Source: Phorcus lineatus
Lineage: Eukaryota; Mollusca; Gastropoda; Trochida; Trochidae
Direction of reading: 5' to 3'
NCBI GenBank assembly: GCA_921293015.1
Contig: OV121087.1
Span: 39,852,630 to 39,916,629, forward strand
Length of the DNA: 64,000 bases
Shown here in pieces: positions 1-13,875 of the stretch. The number at the start of each line of letters is the position of its first letter. Within the stretch, counting starts at the first letter, position 1. The notes under the pieces were generated by a model. That model was not told the origin of the DNA. It worked only from the letters and a program-made list of their open reading frames with translations, and did not search any database. The position numbers and the translations under genes are program-made.

Positions 1-1885
1 CTGCCAAAACCAGTATGTCTCCTGATCTTTCGGGGAGGGGAGACATAATTCACACATTTCTTTTGAGCTTTTCTATGAGTTCATCTTGTAACATAATATT
101 CTTGCAGACCTGTTTTTTAACAACTTAAGTAAGGTCAAAGACAACAAAAAGGGTGACTTTTCTTAAAATTTATTTCAAAACAGGACAATGGCTAACACAA
201 ACAAAATCACAAAATTCATTCAGCATGAAAATCTAGAAAACTGAATTAGAAATATTCTGCCAAAAAACATGAAGATTCATAGTTGGAATGAAAGCCAATG
301 AAAATAAAACCTGATTCTTTCTTTCATAAATTGTCATACCTAGTCTCAGTAAAAATATTAATATCTGATAATTTTGGGAATATTTGAAAATATTGAATAA
401 TCTCAAAGGACATCGATTGAATCTCTATATCAGCATAAACAGCAGTGAAAAAATAAAGCACCACATCACAATATATATATATCTCGCGCTAGGGACAAAT
501 CTTAATTGATGACTAGAAAATAGTCTATCAAATCACAGAGGAGAAGGATCACAGACATTATCACCAAGACAAGTTCTACTCAGAGAAACCCACTTCTTTT
601 AAACTTAATCAACGTTACATCTTTAGATGCTGAATCAATTTGTGCAAAATGTATGGCCAATTTACAGTTACCCTATTTGACGTATCAAGCACCATGGGAG
701 CTCGGAAAATTGATAAGAGGGGTTTAAGACGTAAGGATTAATATGAATATCTCGATATTCTAGTTTCTTTTTATTTCTATCAAAAATATTCAATAAGTAT
801 TTTTAAGTTTTGCTTGCAACCGTATGTTTTGGAAAGGATAATTGTGTACATACTTAAAATGTAGACTTGTGGAAAACAAGTTAAAAGCAAGGCTCAAAGT
901 ATTTTTTCAGAGAATCTGTCTAGGTTGATCCACATGGTAAGGAACGGGAAGGGAGTTGAAAACTTGTTAGGCGACACATAAGACGGGGCGCTTAAATCGT
1001 CAAATACTGTATCACAATCGGTTTTAAGAGGATATGGCTTTGAGATATTGTGGCTTTCTACTGAACTATCAGTAAAAGTTGACACAATCAAACGCCTACC
1101 AAACATGGGTGGCAAGGCCCAGTCCTTTGATTGGTAAATAGTATGATTGTACACCCAATTCTTACCCAAAAAAAATTGTAACGAGGCAATATATATTCTT
1201 AACACACTAAATAACATGGCTTGTTTCTTAAAAATATATTTTACACTTAAATCTTGATCTAGAAGCCACGATAAGAGAAAGGCAAATATTCAATAGAAGG
1301 CAATGATAGAAAGATCAACTGTTTAGTAAGAAGACACATGGGCAACAAAATCAGTTGCAATAATACACATTTGGTATGACATCTTGGAGAGAGAGCAAGG
1401 AAAAGTCTCCAATCTCTAACACGATACCATGTGATGTTGAACTTTCTACATCAATTGTGCTTTTAACAATTATGCACCAAAGGAGAGAATATTTGCCGTC
1501 TTAATGGCAATCATGAAGTTTGACACAAATCCATGGTCTTGTAGAAGGAAGAGGTACATACGTGTGAACATTTGAAAGATAGCACCAGAAAAACACATAA
1601 CATACACAGGTAAACTCATTATTTACCCAGTTACGCTGGAGCAATATGTCACTTCCCTCGGAGAGCAAGGCTTATTTTCTTGTGTGTTCCAATTACCTCC
1701 CTTGAATCAGTGTAAGGTCTGGCGGACAGCTTGTAACTGAGCTCCTTTTGTCTCGGCTAAAATCATTTTCAGGTTATTGTTGATATGAAATGATTTGGGG
1801 TTAAATGCCTCTTTCAAGAGTATTTCATTTATATCATTGCTGCTAGTAATATTGCAGGGAGAAAGCCTGCAACCTCATTGTGACT
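1..1885. other. non-coding A+T-rich stretch
   Basis: I see no supportable gene here. The longest open frames are about 100 codons, lack recognisable domains, and have the composition expected of A+T-rich intergenic or intronic DNA. There is no clear splice-framed exon. It could be an intron or 3' region of a gene lying to the left. Confidence 0.5.
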
Positions 1886-2094
1886 ATGCATTGTGATGAA
1901 ACCTGCGAGCATTGGCTAGAACTAGTGAATAATGGTTGGTACTATGCTGAACTTCAGTATAGCATTCCACCAAAACCTTACTGCTTGTAGAACAGTTCTC
2001 TACTGCAGACAAAGTTGTCTAGCCCCTGGAAGGATTCGAACTCGGGACCTCTTGATCTGAAGCCGAATCCACTAACCACTGCACTAAACCTCCC
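1886..2094 (-). repeat. tRNA-derived SINE, copy 1
   Basis: On the minus strand this begins with a tRNA-like head. A-box-like TGCAGTGGTTAG lies at 2072-2083 and a B-box-like AGTTCGAATCC at 2032-2042. An unrelated ~130-base body follows. The same head and body recur at 25530-25711, also on the minus strand, so this is a dispersed family and not a tRNA gene. Pol III internal promoter boxes are inferred from the motif match. The boundaries come from the extent of similarity between the two copies and are approximate. Confidence 0.75.
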
Positions 2095-5000
2095 TTGGGT
2101 TTTTTATCATCATCACATATCAACTGATAAGACTGCTTTTATGAGTTTCCTAAATTTCCCCGCAATATCTGCTATAGGTGAAACAACCTAAATTTTAACT
2201 GTGTAATGAAAGAAATCAATGTCATTACTTGCCCGTGAAAGCAGCCGCAGTGAAATATTACTATGTTTTATATTTATCATATAATTATATTCTATTTATG
2301 TTGGCAAGTAATAAACAGAATAATAAACTTCCTTCAATTTAATACTATTTTCATTAAGCTCGTTAATGATTTGGTATCAAACTCGCCTTTGCTCGTTTCA
2401 TTCTTAATTAACTTGTTTAATAAACATAGTATTAAATGGAAGGTCGTTTAGTATCCTCTATATATCCGACAATTGTTGTAAGTTTAATCAAACAATGAAA
2501 AATTGGTAGTTGAAAAATTGCTCGATTAAGCATCATATCATACTTAATAGGGAGATAACTCATAACAACTCCCTCCTACCCCCAAGAAATTTAGTGTAAT
2601 AAAAAATTACAAAGCTCAATCTGTCCATTACTACAGAATTTTACTATTCTGCAAAGATTTCAAATCAAAACCAATCAAAAAAGATTGTATGCTACACATT
2701 GCAACCAATCATATTTGTTCAATCGGAGGTAATTAAAATCACTCCGAAATATGGACCTTGCCTCCTGGCTAAGTTATAAAGACAGATACAGGGAATGGAA
2801 AAGAATGGCATATGACAAGAAGAACATTTGACAAAATATGGGTTTTAAAAACTCAACCGATGTAGAGACAATTGTAAGAGATATTGCACAGGTACCCATG
2901 ACTTGAATGGAAATGTAAATATGTGATTTTGCAGGTACATAAGATTCCACTGCTTCTAGGCAAAAATAAAATATGTTTAATGATTCGGAAACTAAGCAAC
3001 TAATGCTAATTAATCGGATCAATAGTTCACTTCTATTCATAATGATTACTTGAATTTGATTAAAAGTCCAATTTGCTGACCATAAATATTGGATGACAAA
3101 AATTATGAGGCCTGCAAAAAGTTGAATATCATTTTACAAATCAAGTGCCTGTTGCTATGGTAACTTGACATGCTATCAATATAACATGACATTTGTGTAG
3201 ATAGAAAGCACTTATGTCAATATATAGTGTTGGCAGAAAACTAATTAAACCTCGATGGTGTCAAGTGCAAGGCTGGAGAGTTAATGGTTAATAAATATGC
3301 CGTACGTCACATATTGGACACATAATGAGCTCTTGTCGTACGTTTCACGTAGAACGTACCGTTTAGATATCTTGGGAAGATTTCATTCAACTTTGATAAA
3401 CATATTCTTCAAAGTTAAAACAATTTTAACATTCAGCATCTAAAGGAATTATTCACACCTGAACCAAGTGTCAAATACTCATGACGTGTTAATGAATGGT
3501 CTACGTGTCATTCATCAAGTAGTGAACACACTATGCTGTCTCTGTTGTTGAAATATCCTTTGATAAACATTTTCTTTCATGTCAAAACCACTTAGAAACT
3601 GACCAAACCTGGACAAAATCTTAAATACAATGGTTCAAAATGTGTGGTATTCATCAAGAACAGCCTTCCCTCCCAAAAGAATTATCTTATGTCACATCTT
3701 TCAACGCCAACTTAAATTTTAACTCTTGAACTTTCTGAGCTTCAGGTAAATTGCTCTAGTGGCAAAATATTGCAACACTTGGCTTATTTCAGCCAATGAA
3801 AATGCTTTGCACGGACAGCTTTCTTGCTTCTTGTTACGGAGGCGTATGCCATGATTCAGATCATCAGCGGACAGTCTGTCACGCTTGAATGATTAGTTTT
3901 GAAATGATGTTGATTTCAAAATCAACTCTGACTGTATCCAATCAGGCCTATTTGTAACCCCAAAAGTGCTAAAGTAGGAACAGAGGCTAACATGGGAAAG
4001 TATGACTTGAACTACCTACGCCCAGGTACATTGGCTTACAACAATCTTTGTGGTAAGAGAACTATGAAATTCTAGGTCCAGGTCTTCATATTTGACTGAA
4101 CTTTATTAATATACATTTTCTTTCATTTTGCTCAACTGTAGACACAAAATAATCTATTAAGAGGTTCTTGAAGTCTTTAGATGTTCCTTTGGTTGCTTTT
4201 CATGGACTGGAGCTTGAAAATTTTAAATCTTCATAAATACGAAATGTGCAAAATTTTACTCTAAGACAATAAAATTGAAATAGCTTTTTACGTTTGAGTA
4301 TCAACCCATTTCAATGCGTAATACAAGATAATATATGGTAAACAATGACCATTCTTGCAAAATCTATTTGTTGTGGTAATACACAGAGTAACCTGTTGAC
4401 AGTGACATGAAGATTGTAGAAAATCACATAAATGCTGAAAGTGCCATTAACATTAAATGTGAATGAAAAAGATGAAATTGACATAATGTTGAAATGTACA
4501 CCAAAGTTGAAATTGACGTGTTGAAATTGACGAATCAGTTAAAATCGAAACGAGCATAACAATATAAGTAACACATCTATCTAAAAATCAGAAACACACA
4601 TTCAGCAGTGAGCTTATGTTCTATCGATGTAAAACCCATAAAACATTAGGGTCGTGAAAACACTCGGGCAATGTGGCAATAAATTGAGTATGAAAGGTCA
4701 CTCCTACGACTTAGTTGTTCGGAAATGTCAACAGTGTGTAAAACAACATTTATAAAATTGGAATCCAGTCGGATAAATGCTTCCAAAACAATGACACAGC
4801 ATCTTACTCCACAAATACATCGTGACGTTCAAATCATTCGCAAATTTATTCGTCACATTAATCTTAAAAGATATTAAATGGAAAACCATCAAAGTACAAA
4901 ATATCAAATGGTCAGTGCAAATACAAAGTGATATAAAAGTACCGGTAACCTTGGCAACAGTGTAAACAACAATAGGCATAAGGCCACAGGTGCAAACGAT

Positions 5001-6616
5001 ATAAAACATTTATACAATGTCTTCTGATTTTGTAAATTCATGCACGCTAACTTGAAATTTAGTCAAGAAAAACAGAATCTTTTCAGAGATTTCATGAAAA
5101 AGATTACTTTTTAATAGCAAATGGAATAAAACCATAAAATCTTTGGTAAACAAGAAGATTGAAAATATTTAGTTTCAATCATTAAATATTAATCCTATGT
5201 TGAAGCTCCTTTTAGCCTATAAGCAGTTCTCTTAATTTAGCACCATCATATCATAAAAGAAATATTTCTGAAAATATCTTAAATCATATTCTTGAATTCA
5301 ATATTTCTAAAATTCAAAGTTTTAATTTCTTCATCTGAAGTTGTTGACACAAACACATATACAAATTTGTTTCATTTCTCTTTCAGTCGACCAGAATATT
5401 TGATCTAAACATACAATTCTTTCAAAAATGATCCATTTGAGGAAATTCAACTTTGGTTCCCAATATTTGAGAATTCATGTTTCTTTTCTTGGAAATTTTG
5501 AAAAATAAGTAAAGGTTTTCTTGACATCACAAAATAGATGATAAAACATGATAAACTGACCAGATGAATTTTTTTCAAAATTGCGACAAAGAAAAACAAT
5601 TTTTAAGCGGCTAACAAAGATCAACTTCATAGAGCCTCACAGGCAAATATTTATAAACTTTGAAAGGAAAAATTTAAAAGTCATAACATCCATAATTTAT
5701 TAGCACCTTGATAAGGATAGAAACCCCAGCAATAAATATTTCTGTTTTCTATGGTATAAAACACTGAAGAAAAGGCATACTCAGTCAACATGTACAAAGG
5801 TATAAAATGAATACAAATTATGGTAAAGCTACCATACATCATATAAAACTTCACAGCACCAAGATTTCACAGTTTCTGACTCAGGGTGAAAACATTAAAT
5901 GTGCTTTTCCTGCCTTGTAGAAATTCTGCAATTTTTAAAAAAAATTATCTTTGGGCCTTAATATGAAAAAAATTCTAAAATAATTAAGCAATAGCAACTC
6001 TGGCTTCGCCAATTTGTCTATCTATTGGGTGTGCCAGTTCATTGATTTCAGTTGTGGATTTTGAAAAAGGGCTTAGTTGGACTATCACTTTCTGTGATAG
6101 TAAACTCACTTGCAGGCATGGAAAAATAGCAAACCATCCTCAAGGCAAAAATTGAACTTTTCACTGACACAGGACAATCATGAATACCTCTTATACAGAG
6201 AGTTGGATCAACATTGGATATCATATCCATTTTAACTTTCTACATGAATTTCATTGGAATGAGCAATATATAGAATATTCTTAATTTTTTACTGTCTTAC
6301 TAAATTCTAATTGAAAAAGGAAGAACGATTCATTGTTTTTTAAGAACAAATGAAAACGCCACATGAATACATCATAGGAATGGGTTAACATGTATCTAGA
6401 ATCTCGCAAGTTTTTGGTCTTAGTATGCTGATAAATAATTCAATACAGAATTCATTTCTTGTAATGATGATTCATTGACATACTTATAAATGGTAAATAT
6501 TTACTCTGAAAGCATATTCTTGCTATCATGTAGCTGATAAATAACAAATATATATTTTTAAATTAGACTTTGCTATAATTACAAACATCAATGTCATATA
6601 ATCTAACAATTTGGTG
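2095..6616. other. non-coding stretch without recognised features
   Basis: About 4.5 kb of A+T-rich DNA. Open frames stay below 95 codons and show no domain signature. I see no convincing exon, tRNA or long repeat. This could be intergenic or intronic. Confidence 0.45.
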
Positions 6617-6775
6617 ATAGGAAGACAAGGAATTTTTTTTATGGATTATCAACTTCTTTATTGTACTGAAAGCGACGTTTTGGTATAGCTTCTTATACCA
6701 TTTTCAAGCAATATTGAAACGCTGCTTTCAGTACAATAAAGAAGTTGATAATCCATAAAAATCCCCTGTCTTCCT
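6617..6775. repeat. foldback (hairpin) MITE-like element
   Basis: A perfect 33-base inverted repeat pairs 6641-6673 with 6724-6756 (ATGGATTATCAACTTC... against its reverse complement). Imperfect pairing extends outward through GGAAGACA... on the left and ...TGTCTTCC on the right. The loop contains a second small hairpin, TGGTATA/TATACCA, at 6681-6700. No coding capacity. A short non-autonomous DNA transposon is the simplest reading; the superfamily cannot be told from this copy. Confidence 0.7.
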
Positions 6776-6879
6776 TATACTGACAACTTCTAGAATGCCA
6801 CTCAAACAGTTAATTTGGTGATAGTAACCAAAATTATGTAGAGATGACGACAGCTTCTGTTAATAAAATTAATATAGTT

Positions 6880-7097
6880 CAGTGGCGGATCCAGGATTTT
6901 TTAAAGGGGGGGTTTGGATACAGAAATTGTCAAACGGGGGTGGGGGCGCTATCGTTCCGTTATATATGATTTACTATAAAACCATTAATATTTTCAAACT
7001 ATTTTTTATTGACTTTAATCTATAATTGATTTTCAAAAGGGAGGAGGGGGGGGGGGGGGTCCGGACCCCCTGAACCCCCCCATTGGATCCGCCACTG
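6880..7097. mobile_element. short inverted-repeat element with CAGTGGCGGATCCA ends (hAT-like MITE)
   Basis: The two ends are inverted copies: CAGTGGCGGATCCAGG at 6880-6895 and ...TGGATCCGCCACTG at 7084-7097. The subterminal parts are G-rich on the left and C-rich on the right, so they also pair. Length is 218 bp with no coding capacity. The CAGTGGCGGATCC end is, to my knowledge, typical of widespread hAT-type MITEs. A clean 8-bp target-site duplication is not visible, so the superfamily is inferred from the ends only. Confidence 0.65.
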
Positions 7098-10000
7098 TTG
7101 TTTATATTCTAGTGATGATAGATAACATTGATATCCCTTCAATTTAATGATGACTTGATAACTTCGTGTCATATTAAATCATCATCACACAATGATTTGA
7201 TTTACTAATGATAAACATCTTGAACATTGAGGGATCATATATACTAGTCATATAAAGAAAATGATACATTTAAAATATTTAAAATTCAACTTATGAGAAA
7301 TATCACTGACACCTTATAAATGCAATATGACTATTTGTAAATAACATTCATAATACATATATGAGCGTGATCATAAATAACAAGATATATAATCTATTTG
7401 ACAAACAATAGATTGAAAAGGGTAAACATCAGTTCCCTTTTCTCTATCATAACAATAAATAACATCGATATTCAAAATAATTAAGATCATAAATAACATT
7501 GACATTTAATTTATGACTAACGACGATAACATATTTCAATGACACTTCATTGACGATGTACACAGGGAAGAAGCCAGCGATCAGTAACATGGAAACAAAA
7601 CCACCTGAAAGTTGTGCATGGTGAATAAGAAAGAAGGATATAAATATACTCCCTGTCTGACGGCAAAGGCAATGCTATATAAGTAATATCAGTCCAGGTG
7701 TAAATGTACCATATTTCCCTCATTTGATTTCAGATGTGTGATAATATTTAATATTTTTGGTAAATTTCATAGAGACATGAATGTGAGTTTTTAGAAAGGA
7801 GAAAGTATACAAATTATTATGACTCCATTTTAACTAAACCTGGATCACTGATTATAAAAGTTGAAGATGATAAATACTATATTTATACCATTTGGCTTTC
7901 AGTATACTTAGAAATACTGTGAAATATAGATCTAATGAAACATTAACAAAGGCCAAATAACAATACATGTACTCAGTTCAGTAAAATTGGGCTTTAAGCA
8001 ATCTTTGATTGATAATTTGATAGTATTATTGATTGCTGATATAGACAATGATGAAGGCAAAATATTGAAATAACAATATTCCATCAATAATACCTGCTCG
8101 AAATTCAAATACATTTCCAATACTTATGAAAATCTGGATTCCAAATTCATTTTAGGCACATTCAATGGTTATGTGACCTTCAATGGCTCTTTAACAGGTC
8201 ATCATTGCAAAGCTGTTTAAAACTCAATAGAGTTTGCAGCGTTATATTTACAAATTTACAGTAACCTTTGGTCTAAATAATGCCTTAATGGTCTCTTGTG
8301 GAGCCATAATGGTGTTTGAAACATTATGAAATTACCTCTCAAACTTAAATCAAAGCACAATGTTAAATCTTTTCCCTTCTTTCTTAAGATACACTATTCC
8401 CTTCCAATCTTGTCTTTTCATGTTAAACTTATCTTTTTCAATGGTGAAGAAATACCTCCTAAAACTTTCATTCCAGACATTTTACTATAGCTGTCTCTTC
8501 CTGGTAAAAATCATAACATCATTTGGACTTATTGTGCAAGAGAATGCCATTGTCACTGGACTTTCATTTTTTAATTTGTTTTAGTTCAAATATTCAAAAC
8601 TTCCAAAAAAAGAAATCCATCAAACGAAGGAAATATGGTCTTCAAAATTTGAGTCATGATCATTCAACAGTGTGCACCATAGAAAAGTCAACATTTGTAA
8701 ACAGCAGATTAGAAGGCCACAAGAATGTGTCGGAATGTTTTACAACATCAACGAGGAATCCAACAATGCTTCAGTACACATGTGTGTACCTCAATATAGG
8801 CTATCCTTGAAATCCATGGTTTCTTTTGCAATCGCTTTCATAAGAACCCGGAATATTTTACCACAAAATTTCTTATTCAAAATATTTGGGTTGCTGAATT
8901 TGTTGCGATGATGATCCAAAATACGAGCCATAAGAGGCTATAATGCTGTAATTATGGGTTTGATTTTATTTGAAGATGGAACAGGAAGATGTCTTGAAAA
9001 ATGCTTAGAAACAGATTTGAATAAATCAAACACAATAAATAAACCAATCAAAACCCAATGAAATCAACCCATCATGCTCTGTCAATGAAATTTTTCATGC
9101 AGATTTTCGTAGGCTTGACTCAGTATTTACATTTGTTTTTGTCTCAATATTATTTTGGATATGGCCAATGTTACATTGATAACCTCTAAGTCAAGGTCAC
9201 TCAAACAATTTAAACTATGTACCAGTCTTCTCATTGTTCATACACAAATATTTGAAAGTAAGAGTAAATTGAAAACTGTCTTCAAAATATTCCAGCATTG
9301 TCCTTAAATGACATGCTTAAAGGGTCATCTTGGCATATTCCAAGCATTTGATCTTTAGCAATGGTCAAATTATCTAATTTTACAAATTTTAAGGCAACCA
9401 AGCCAAAAGGGGGAGGGAGATTGATTTTTAAAAAGCCAAAATGAAGGGCATTTTGCCATGAGCCCCTCAATGATATGAAGTTGATTGCAACTGAAACCCA
9501 AGATTATTCAGGATGTTATTCATAAAGGCATCTAAACATCATACACAGTCAACAACATTATCACTTGACTCACCATGAAACAATCTCATACATCAATATC
9601 TAAAGATCCAGAGATCCTTTTTTCGTATTTTAACAGCAGCTGAATGAGGTAAACAATAACTATATTTATAATTTTACAGGAACTTAACTCAATCATGGAT
9701 TTGATACGTGCCCTTGGATGGTTCTGTGGGAAATTTTCACAGGGCTTGTGGTTTAAAAACAAACTCTCGTCAAAATTGACAAGCCCTGGAAATGTTAACA
9801 CTTGCCATATCTTGAATCACACAATTCGCTGACCCCTTTCCCAACATATTTTCCAACATGAAATTAACAAGCCAACAGCTGCAGGAAAGTAGCTTTTTTT
9901 TTTACACTGCTCGCAGGTAAAAGGTTTTACAATTTCATACATCTTCAATATATCTAAACCTTCCGGTAAAGGTATCAAAATAGTCTTGATAAAAAATTAA

Positions 10001-11073
10001 ACATATATGTGTCTTATTGCATGTTTGGTAAAGCAAACATGCTCTTTCTAGACATTTGGCAATGAATATTTTTGGTTTTATATCTAAGATCAGGTAGTCC
10101 ACAACAATAAACAACTTTGGCAGTTAACTGTAGTCTTTTAGTGCAAAACAAACAGCTATAAAGTTTAGATATCAAATGTTGGTTTTGACAAAAAAACACA
10201 AGTTCCGATTTGTAAACATATGAAAATTCTCACAATCAGTTAACCTCAGTTAATGTGTTATAAACATAACTCACAAATGACAGGGGGTCCTTTTTCAAAG
10301 AATAAATATCTACTAATTATCAATGCCAGTGTTACCAGAGATAAACAGTTCAGGGTAAAGTTTTGCTGATGCTATTCAAATTGCACCTCCCGTAATTGCA
10401 AAATAATCTCAACATGAAATCTAAAATGTGCATGACCATGACAGAAAGGGCGGTAAAATTACCCAGGGAACATTTTGTCATATCTCATGGTAATTCCTCC
10501 TCAGATCAATGATAACTCTGTTAGGTCCCTAATTGATGATCAAGTTATTCCTGGAATATTATATGATCCTCTGGAATCTGTAAAGCATCAGGTCAATCAG
10601 GAAAATGCTTCAGCCAGGTTTTCTGGAACGGTTCCTGATACACAAAGGAACATATCATACCTGACATTTCAGGCTTGACAATGATGGAAAAGTCGCAAAA
10701 AGAAAAATTGAGTAATATAGTTCCTACCTTCACCGCTTCTGAATAGGCAATCAAGTCTTTGGAAAATGTTCTTTGGAATCCTTTTCTATGAACTTTGAAA
10801 TTTGGAAAAATTCCCTGGGCTTGCATTGTCAAGAATCAATTAATCATATCATGCTGACAAAATGCTGTACCCATAAATAAATATCTCATTTAAGGGAATA
10901 TATCAATACTTACTACTTTTTACATACCAGCCTTGAAGTTCTCATTAACTCAGGAACTTTCACAGCATGACACAAACTTGAAATAACAATCCTGAAATGG
11001 CGCCACAGGAGTACAAATACTTTACCTCCATTGAAATGTCATCGCCATTTTCAATCTGGCATCAGTTAAAGAG
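7098..11073. other. non-coding stretch upstream of the zinc-finger stop codon
   Basis: No supportable coding region. Several 60-95 codon open frames occur on both strands but show no domain and no conserved splice framing. The part nearest 11073 presumably includes the 3' UTR of the minus-strand zinc-finger gene. I did not find a convincing polyadenylation signal close to its stop. Confidence 0.4.
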
Positions 11074-12438
11074 TTACGCTGACGAAACGATCTGATAATC
11101 CTGATCAAAGACTGTTCCAATTGAGCTGAGTTCATCAAACAGGTCAAGAAGACTCTGACTTGAGTCTTGAGACTGGAGGATATCAAACATGGACTCTTCC
11201 ACCGTGACTTGAACTTTGACCTCTGTCTGAGGTTGGGATGGCTCGGGAGGTGATTGGCTGGTCTCAGGGATGTTTTTGACAGCTTCTGCCTCTTCATGGA
11301 CTTGTTTCCCATGCTGGATGCGGATATGTTTCCTTAGGTTGCTGGTACTGCTGTAAGTCTTCCTGCAGAGGTCGCACTCATAGCCCTCGGTGTTGTGGAT
11401 TCTTAGGTGATCCTTCAGGTTCTTTTTACCTATGAATCCCTTTCCGCAAACGTCACAACGGAAAGGTTTTTCTCCGGTGTGGACTCTCATGTGCTTGTCA
11501 AGCTCTTCAGCTTTGGAGAAAGATTTTGAGCACTTTGAGCAGCTATGATTCTTTTCTCCATGGAAAACTCTCTTGTGTTTGAGAAGAGCGCTTGAGCTGC
11601 TATAAACCTTGTTACAAACTTCACATTTGTAGAGACGCTCTCCAGTGTGAGTTCTCATGTGTTCCTTAAGGTGAGATTTACCAACAAAACCCTTCTGGCA
11701 GACACTGCACTGGAATGGCATGTCGCCTGTGTGCTTCCTGACATGTTGACGGTAGAATTCAGCCTGGATGAATGTTTTTCCGCAGAGTTCGCACTGATGA
11801 GGCCTCTCTCCTGTGTGAAGTTTTACATGTCGCATAAGATGGGATGACGTGAAAAATGACTTGTCACAAAGATCGCATCGATAGGGCCGTTCTCCGTTGT
11901 GGCTTCTCATATGATATTTCAACGATGCCGGTTGTGCAAAACATTTTGCACACAACTCACATTGGTAGGATTGTTTCCCGACATGTTGAAGAACATGTTC
12001 TTTCAGTTTTATCGAGGTTGCAAATTTTTCTTCACATAGGAAGCACTGGTATGGAGATTTCCCAACATGAATTTTCATATGACGTTGCAGGCTTGCAGAA
12101 TGAGAGAAGCATTTTTCGCAAACGTTACAGCTAAAAGGTCTCTCTCCAGTATGGACTCTCATGTGTTCCACCAGGTGGACATGTTCTTTGAAAGTTTTTT
12201 CACAGATGTCACACTTCAAAGCTTCCTTGTTTTTGTGCTGTCGAATGATGTGCTTTGCCATTGATGTTTCATTCGGAAATATTTTGTCACACTTCGGACA
12301 TTGGTGGAGTTTGCTTTTTTGTTCTGCAGTAAGTTCAATGGTTTCTTCCTCTGGCAAAGGGAGATCATCGGTGTCAGATGCGTCCAGGATCTGGGTCAAT
12401 CCTTTCAAAAGTTCTTCGGCATCTAAATCGTCATCCAT
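11074..12438 (-). CDS. C2H2 zinc-finger protein, 12 fingers (454 aa)
   Basis: Uninterrupted 454-codon reading frame, ATG at 12438, TAA at 11074-11076. The protein opens with an acidic segment (residues 1-40, rich in Asp, Glu and Leu). Twelve C-x2-C...H-x3/4-H fingers follow from about residue 45 to 376, several joined by TGERP-type linkers (others use HVGKSPY or HNGERPY variants). It ends in a 78-residue Pro/Ser/Gln-rich then acidic tail with LLDLFDEL, which could be an activation-type segment. A nuclear DNA-binding transcription factor is expected for such proteins; the target cannot be inferred. Upstream on the same strand, a pyrimidine-rich TTATTATTTCAG acceptor at 12707-12708 suggests a spliced 5' UTR, with the whole coding region in the last exon. 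I recognise no specific orthologue and no KRAB, BTB or SCAN domain. Confidence 0.95.
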   Translation of the reverse strand: MDDDLDAEELLKGLTQILDASDTDDLPLPEEETIELTAEQKSKLHQCPKCDKIFPNETSMAKHIIRQHKNKEALKCDICEKTFKEHVHLVEHMRVHTGERPFSCNVCEKCFSHSASLQRHMKIHVGKSPYQCFLCEEKFATSIKLKEHVLQHVGKQSYQCELCAKCFAQPASLKYHMRSHNGERPYRCDLCDKSFFTSSHLMRHVKLHTGERPHQCELCGKTFIQAEFYRQHVRKHTGDMPFQCSVCQKGFVGKSHLKEHMRTHTGERLYKCEVCNKVYSSSSALLKHKRVFHGEKNHSCSKCSKSFSKAEELDKHMRVHTGEKPFRCDVCGKGFIGKKNLKDHLRIHNTEGYECDLCRKTYSSTSNLRKHIRIQHGKQVHEEAEAVKNIPETSQSPPEPSQPQTEVKVQVTVEESMFDILQSQDSSQSLLDLFDELSSIGTVFDQDYQIVSSA

Positions 12439-12708
12439 GTTAGAGTCAAATATTCAAGTATTTTTAGCAGGCTTCTTGGAGGCAGACAGTGTTTTCTTTA
12501 CTTAGATGTTGAACTTTAAAGTTTCAGTTTTTCCAATGCTTTTCTCTCACACATGTCTAGGTAACTTCAATCTTTTAATTCCTTAGCAAAATTATGATTT
12601 AGATTTTTTGTTTCAAACATCAGGTTGTGAATATGTTGTTAGCAAGTAATGAGGTCAATTCAAACTTGCTCATAATTTAGATTTTGTCTGCCTCAATCTC
12701 TTTCACCT
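12439..12708 (-). promoter_or_regulatory. probable 5' UTR exon part and splice acceptor of the 12-finger gene
   Basis: Read on the minus strand, TTATTATTTCAG (AG at 12708-12707) is a good 3' splice site. It lies 268 bases before the ATG at 12438. The stretch between has stops in the coding frame, consistent with leader sequence. The first exon and promoter were not located. Confidence 0.45.
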
Positions 12709-13875
12709 GAAATAATAATAATTAAATCCATAAGCAAAATAACTTTTAAGTTTGCAAAAACATCAGCTTTGTTATATTAAAGTAAGCTTTTTCAATAATT
12801 AACCCTGATGGTGGAAAGTCAGATTAGTGTTAATTGTAATTTGACTTCGATGTATTCACATTTCTGGTTGGTTGATTTGAAAAATTACCCTATGTTTAAT
12901 GGCAATGAATACCCACAAATTAGCTAAGGCGAAACACCATCATATTCACTAGTATTGGTACAACTAAAGATTTACTATTCCCGGTTCTTTAACAAAATTT
13001 CCCTCACTCCAATTTGACAGTTGTCATTGTCAATTTTTAGATTGTGTCTACCGGTAGATATCACAAATAATTTTTTTTTCAGAAATAAAATATATTCAAC
13101 AGGTTAAGTATTCCAAGTTTGACACTTTGTTTCATGTGACCACTTTTTTAGGAATGCTGTTACCATGGTATGACGTCACAAAGGCAACTGTTAGACATCA
13201 CAATGTTTGAGTCACTGTCACAATGGTTTTTGGCTAATTCAAAACTGCTGTTTTTGGGGTTTTACATTATCTATGAGCTTTATAAATGTACAATTCGTAC
13301 TAAAATTAAACAGGTATTTTGTAAGATCATTGTAAGAACGCCATTCTTTGGTATTATCTGCAAGGTGTCTTTTATGTGAATCATACATTTATAAATTCAA
13401 AATCAAAGTATTTTCCACACAGCTCTTAAGCTTTTAATAGCTAACAATCATTTTACAACATAGATAAACAGTTCTGAGTAAGTTTAAAACCAACGGCATT
13501 AGTCCTGCTTCATGATTGTGTATAAAAAAGAGCTTCTGATACAGTCTACAGGTTCTAATTCAGCAAGTCTGGATTTGAATAATACGTATGTGAAATTAAG
13601 AGCTTGAAGAAAGGAATATAATTGATGAAGGATAATTAAATTATTATAATATTTCAGGGACTAAATTTTAGTCTACAACTGCATAAGCCACAGGTTGTTC
13701 ATTCTTACATATGGCAGTCTTGAATAACAATGAAACCCCGAAATTTTACAGACACTTCTTTTTATCTTCTAAAGGGAAAATCATCTGGAATCCTATTGAT
13801 CCTCTAAAGATAGGAATGTGTCAACAACTTAGAGTTTCCAATCGTTAATCTGTGATTAAAATGACAAAAATGCAT

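Noticed and set aside
2032-2094. A tRNA gene at the B-box-containing sequence (also at 25647-25711)
   Set aside because: The tRNA-like head continues into a body shared by two dispersed copies and does not give a complete cloverleaf, so it is a SINE.
8360-8911. Overlapping 74-95 codon plus-strand frames
   Set aside because: Low-complexity hydrophobic or mixed translations without domains or splice framing; expected by chance in A+T-rich DNA.
10593-10832. 79-codon minus-strand frame followed by a GTAGGA donor-like site
   Set aside because: No domain, no clear acceptor and no partner exon; it lies downstream of the zinc-finger stop codon.
11647-12505. Several 65-114 codon plus-strand frames
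   Set aside because: All are antisense shadows of the 12-finger zinc-finger coding region.
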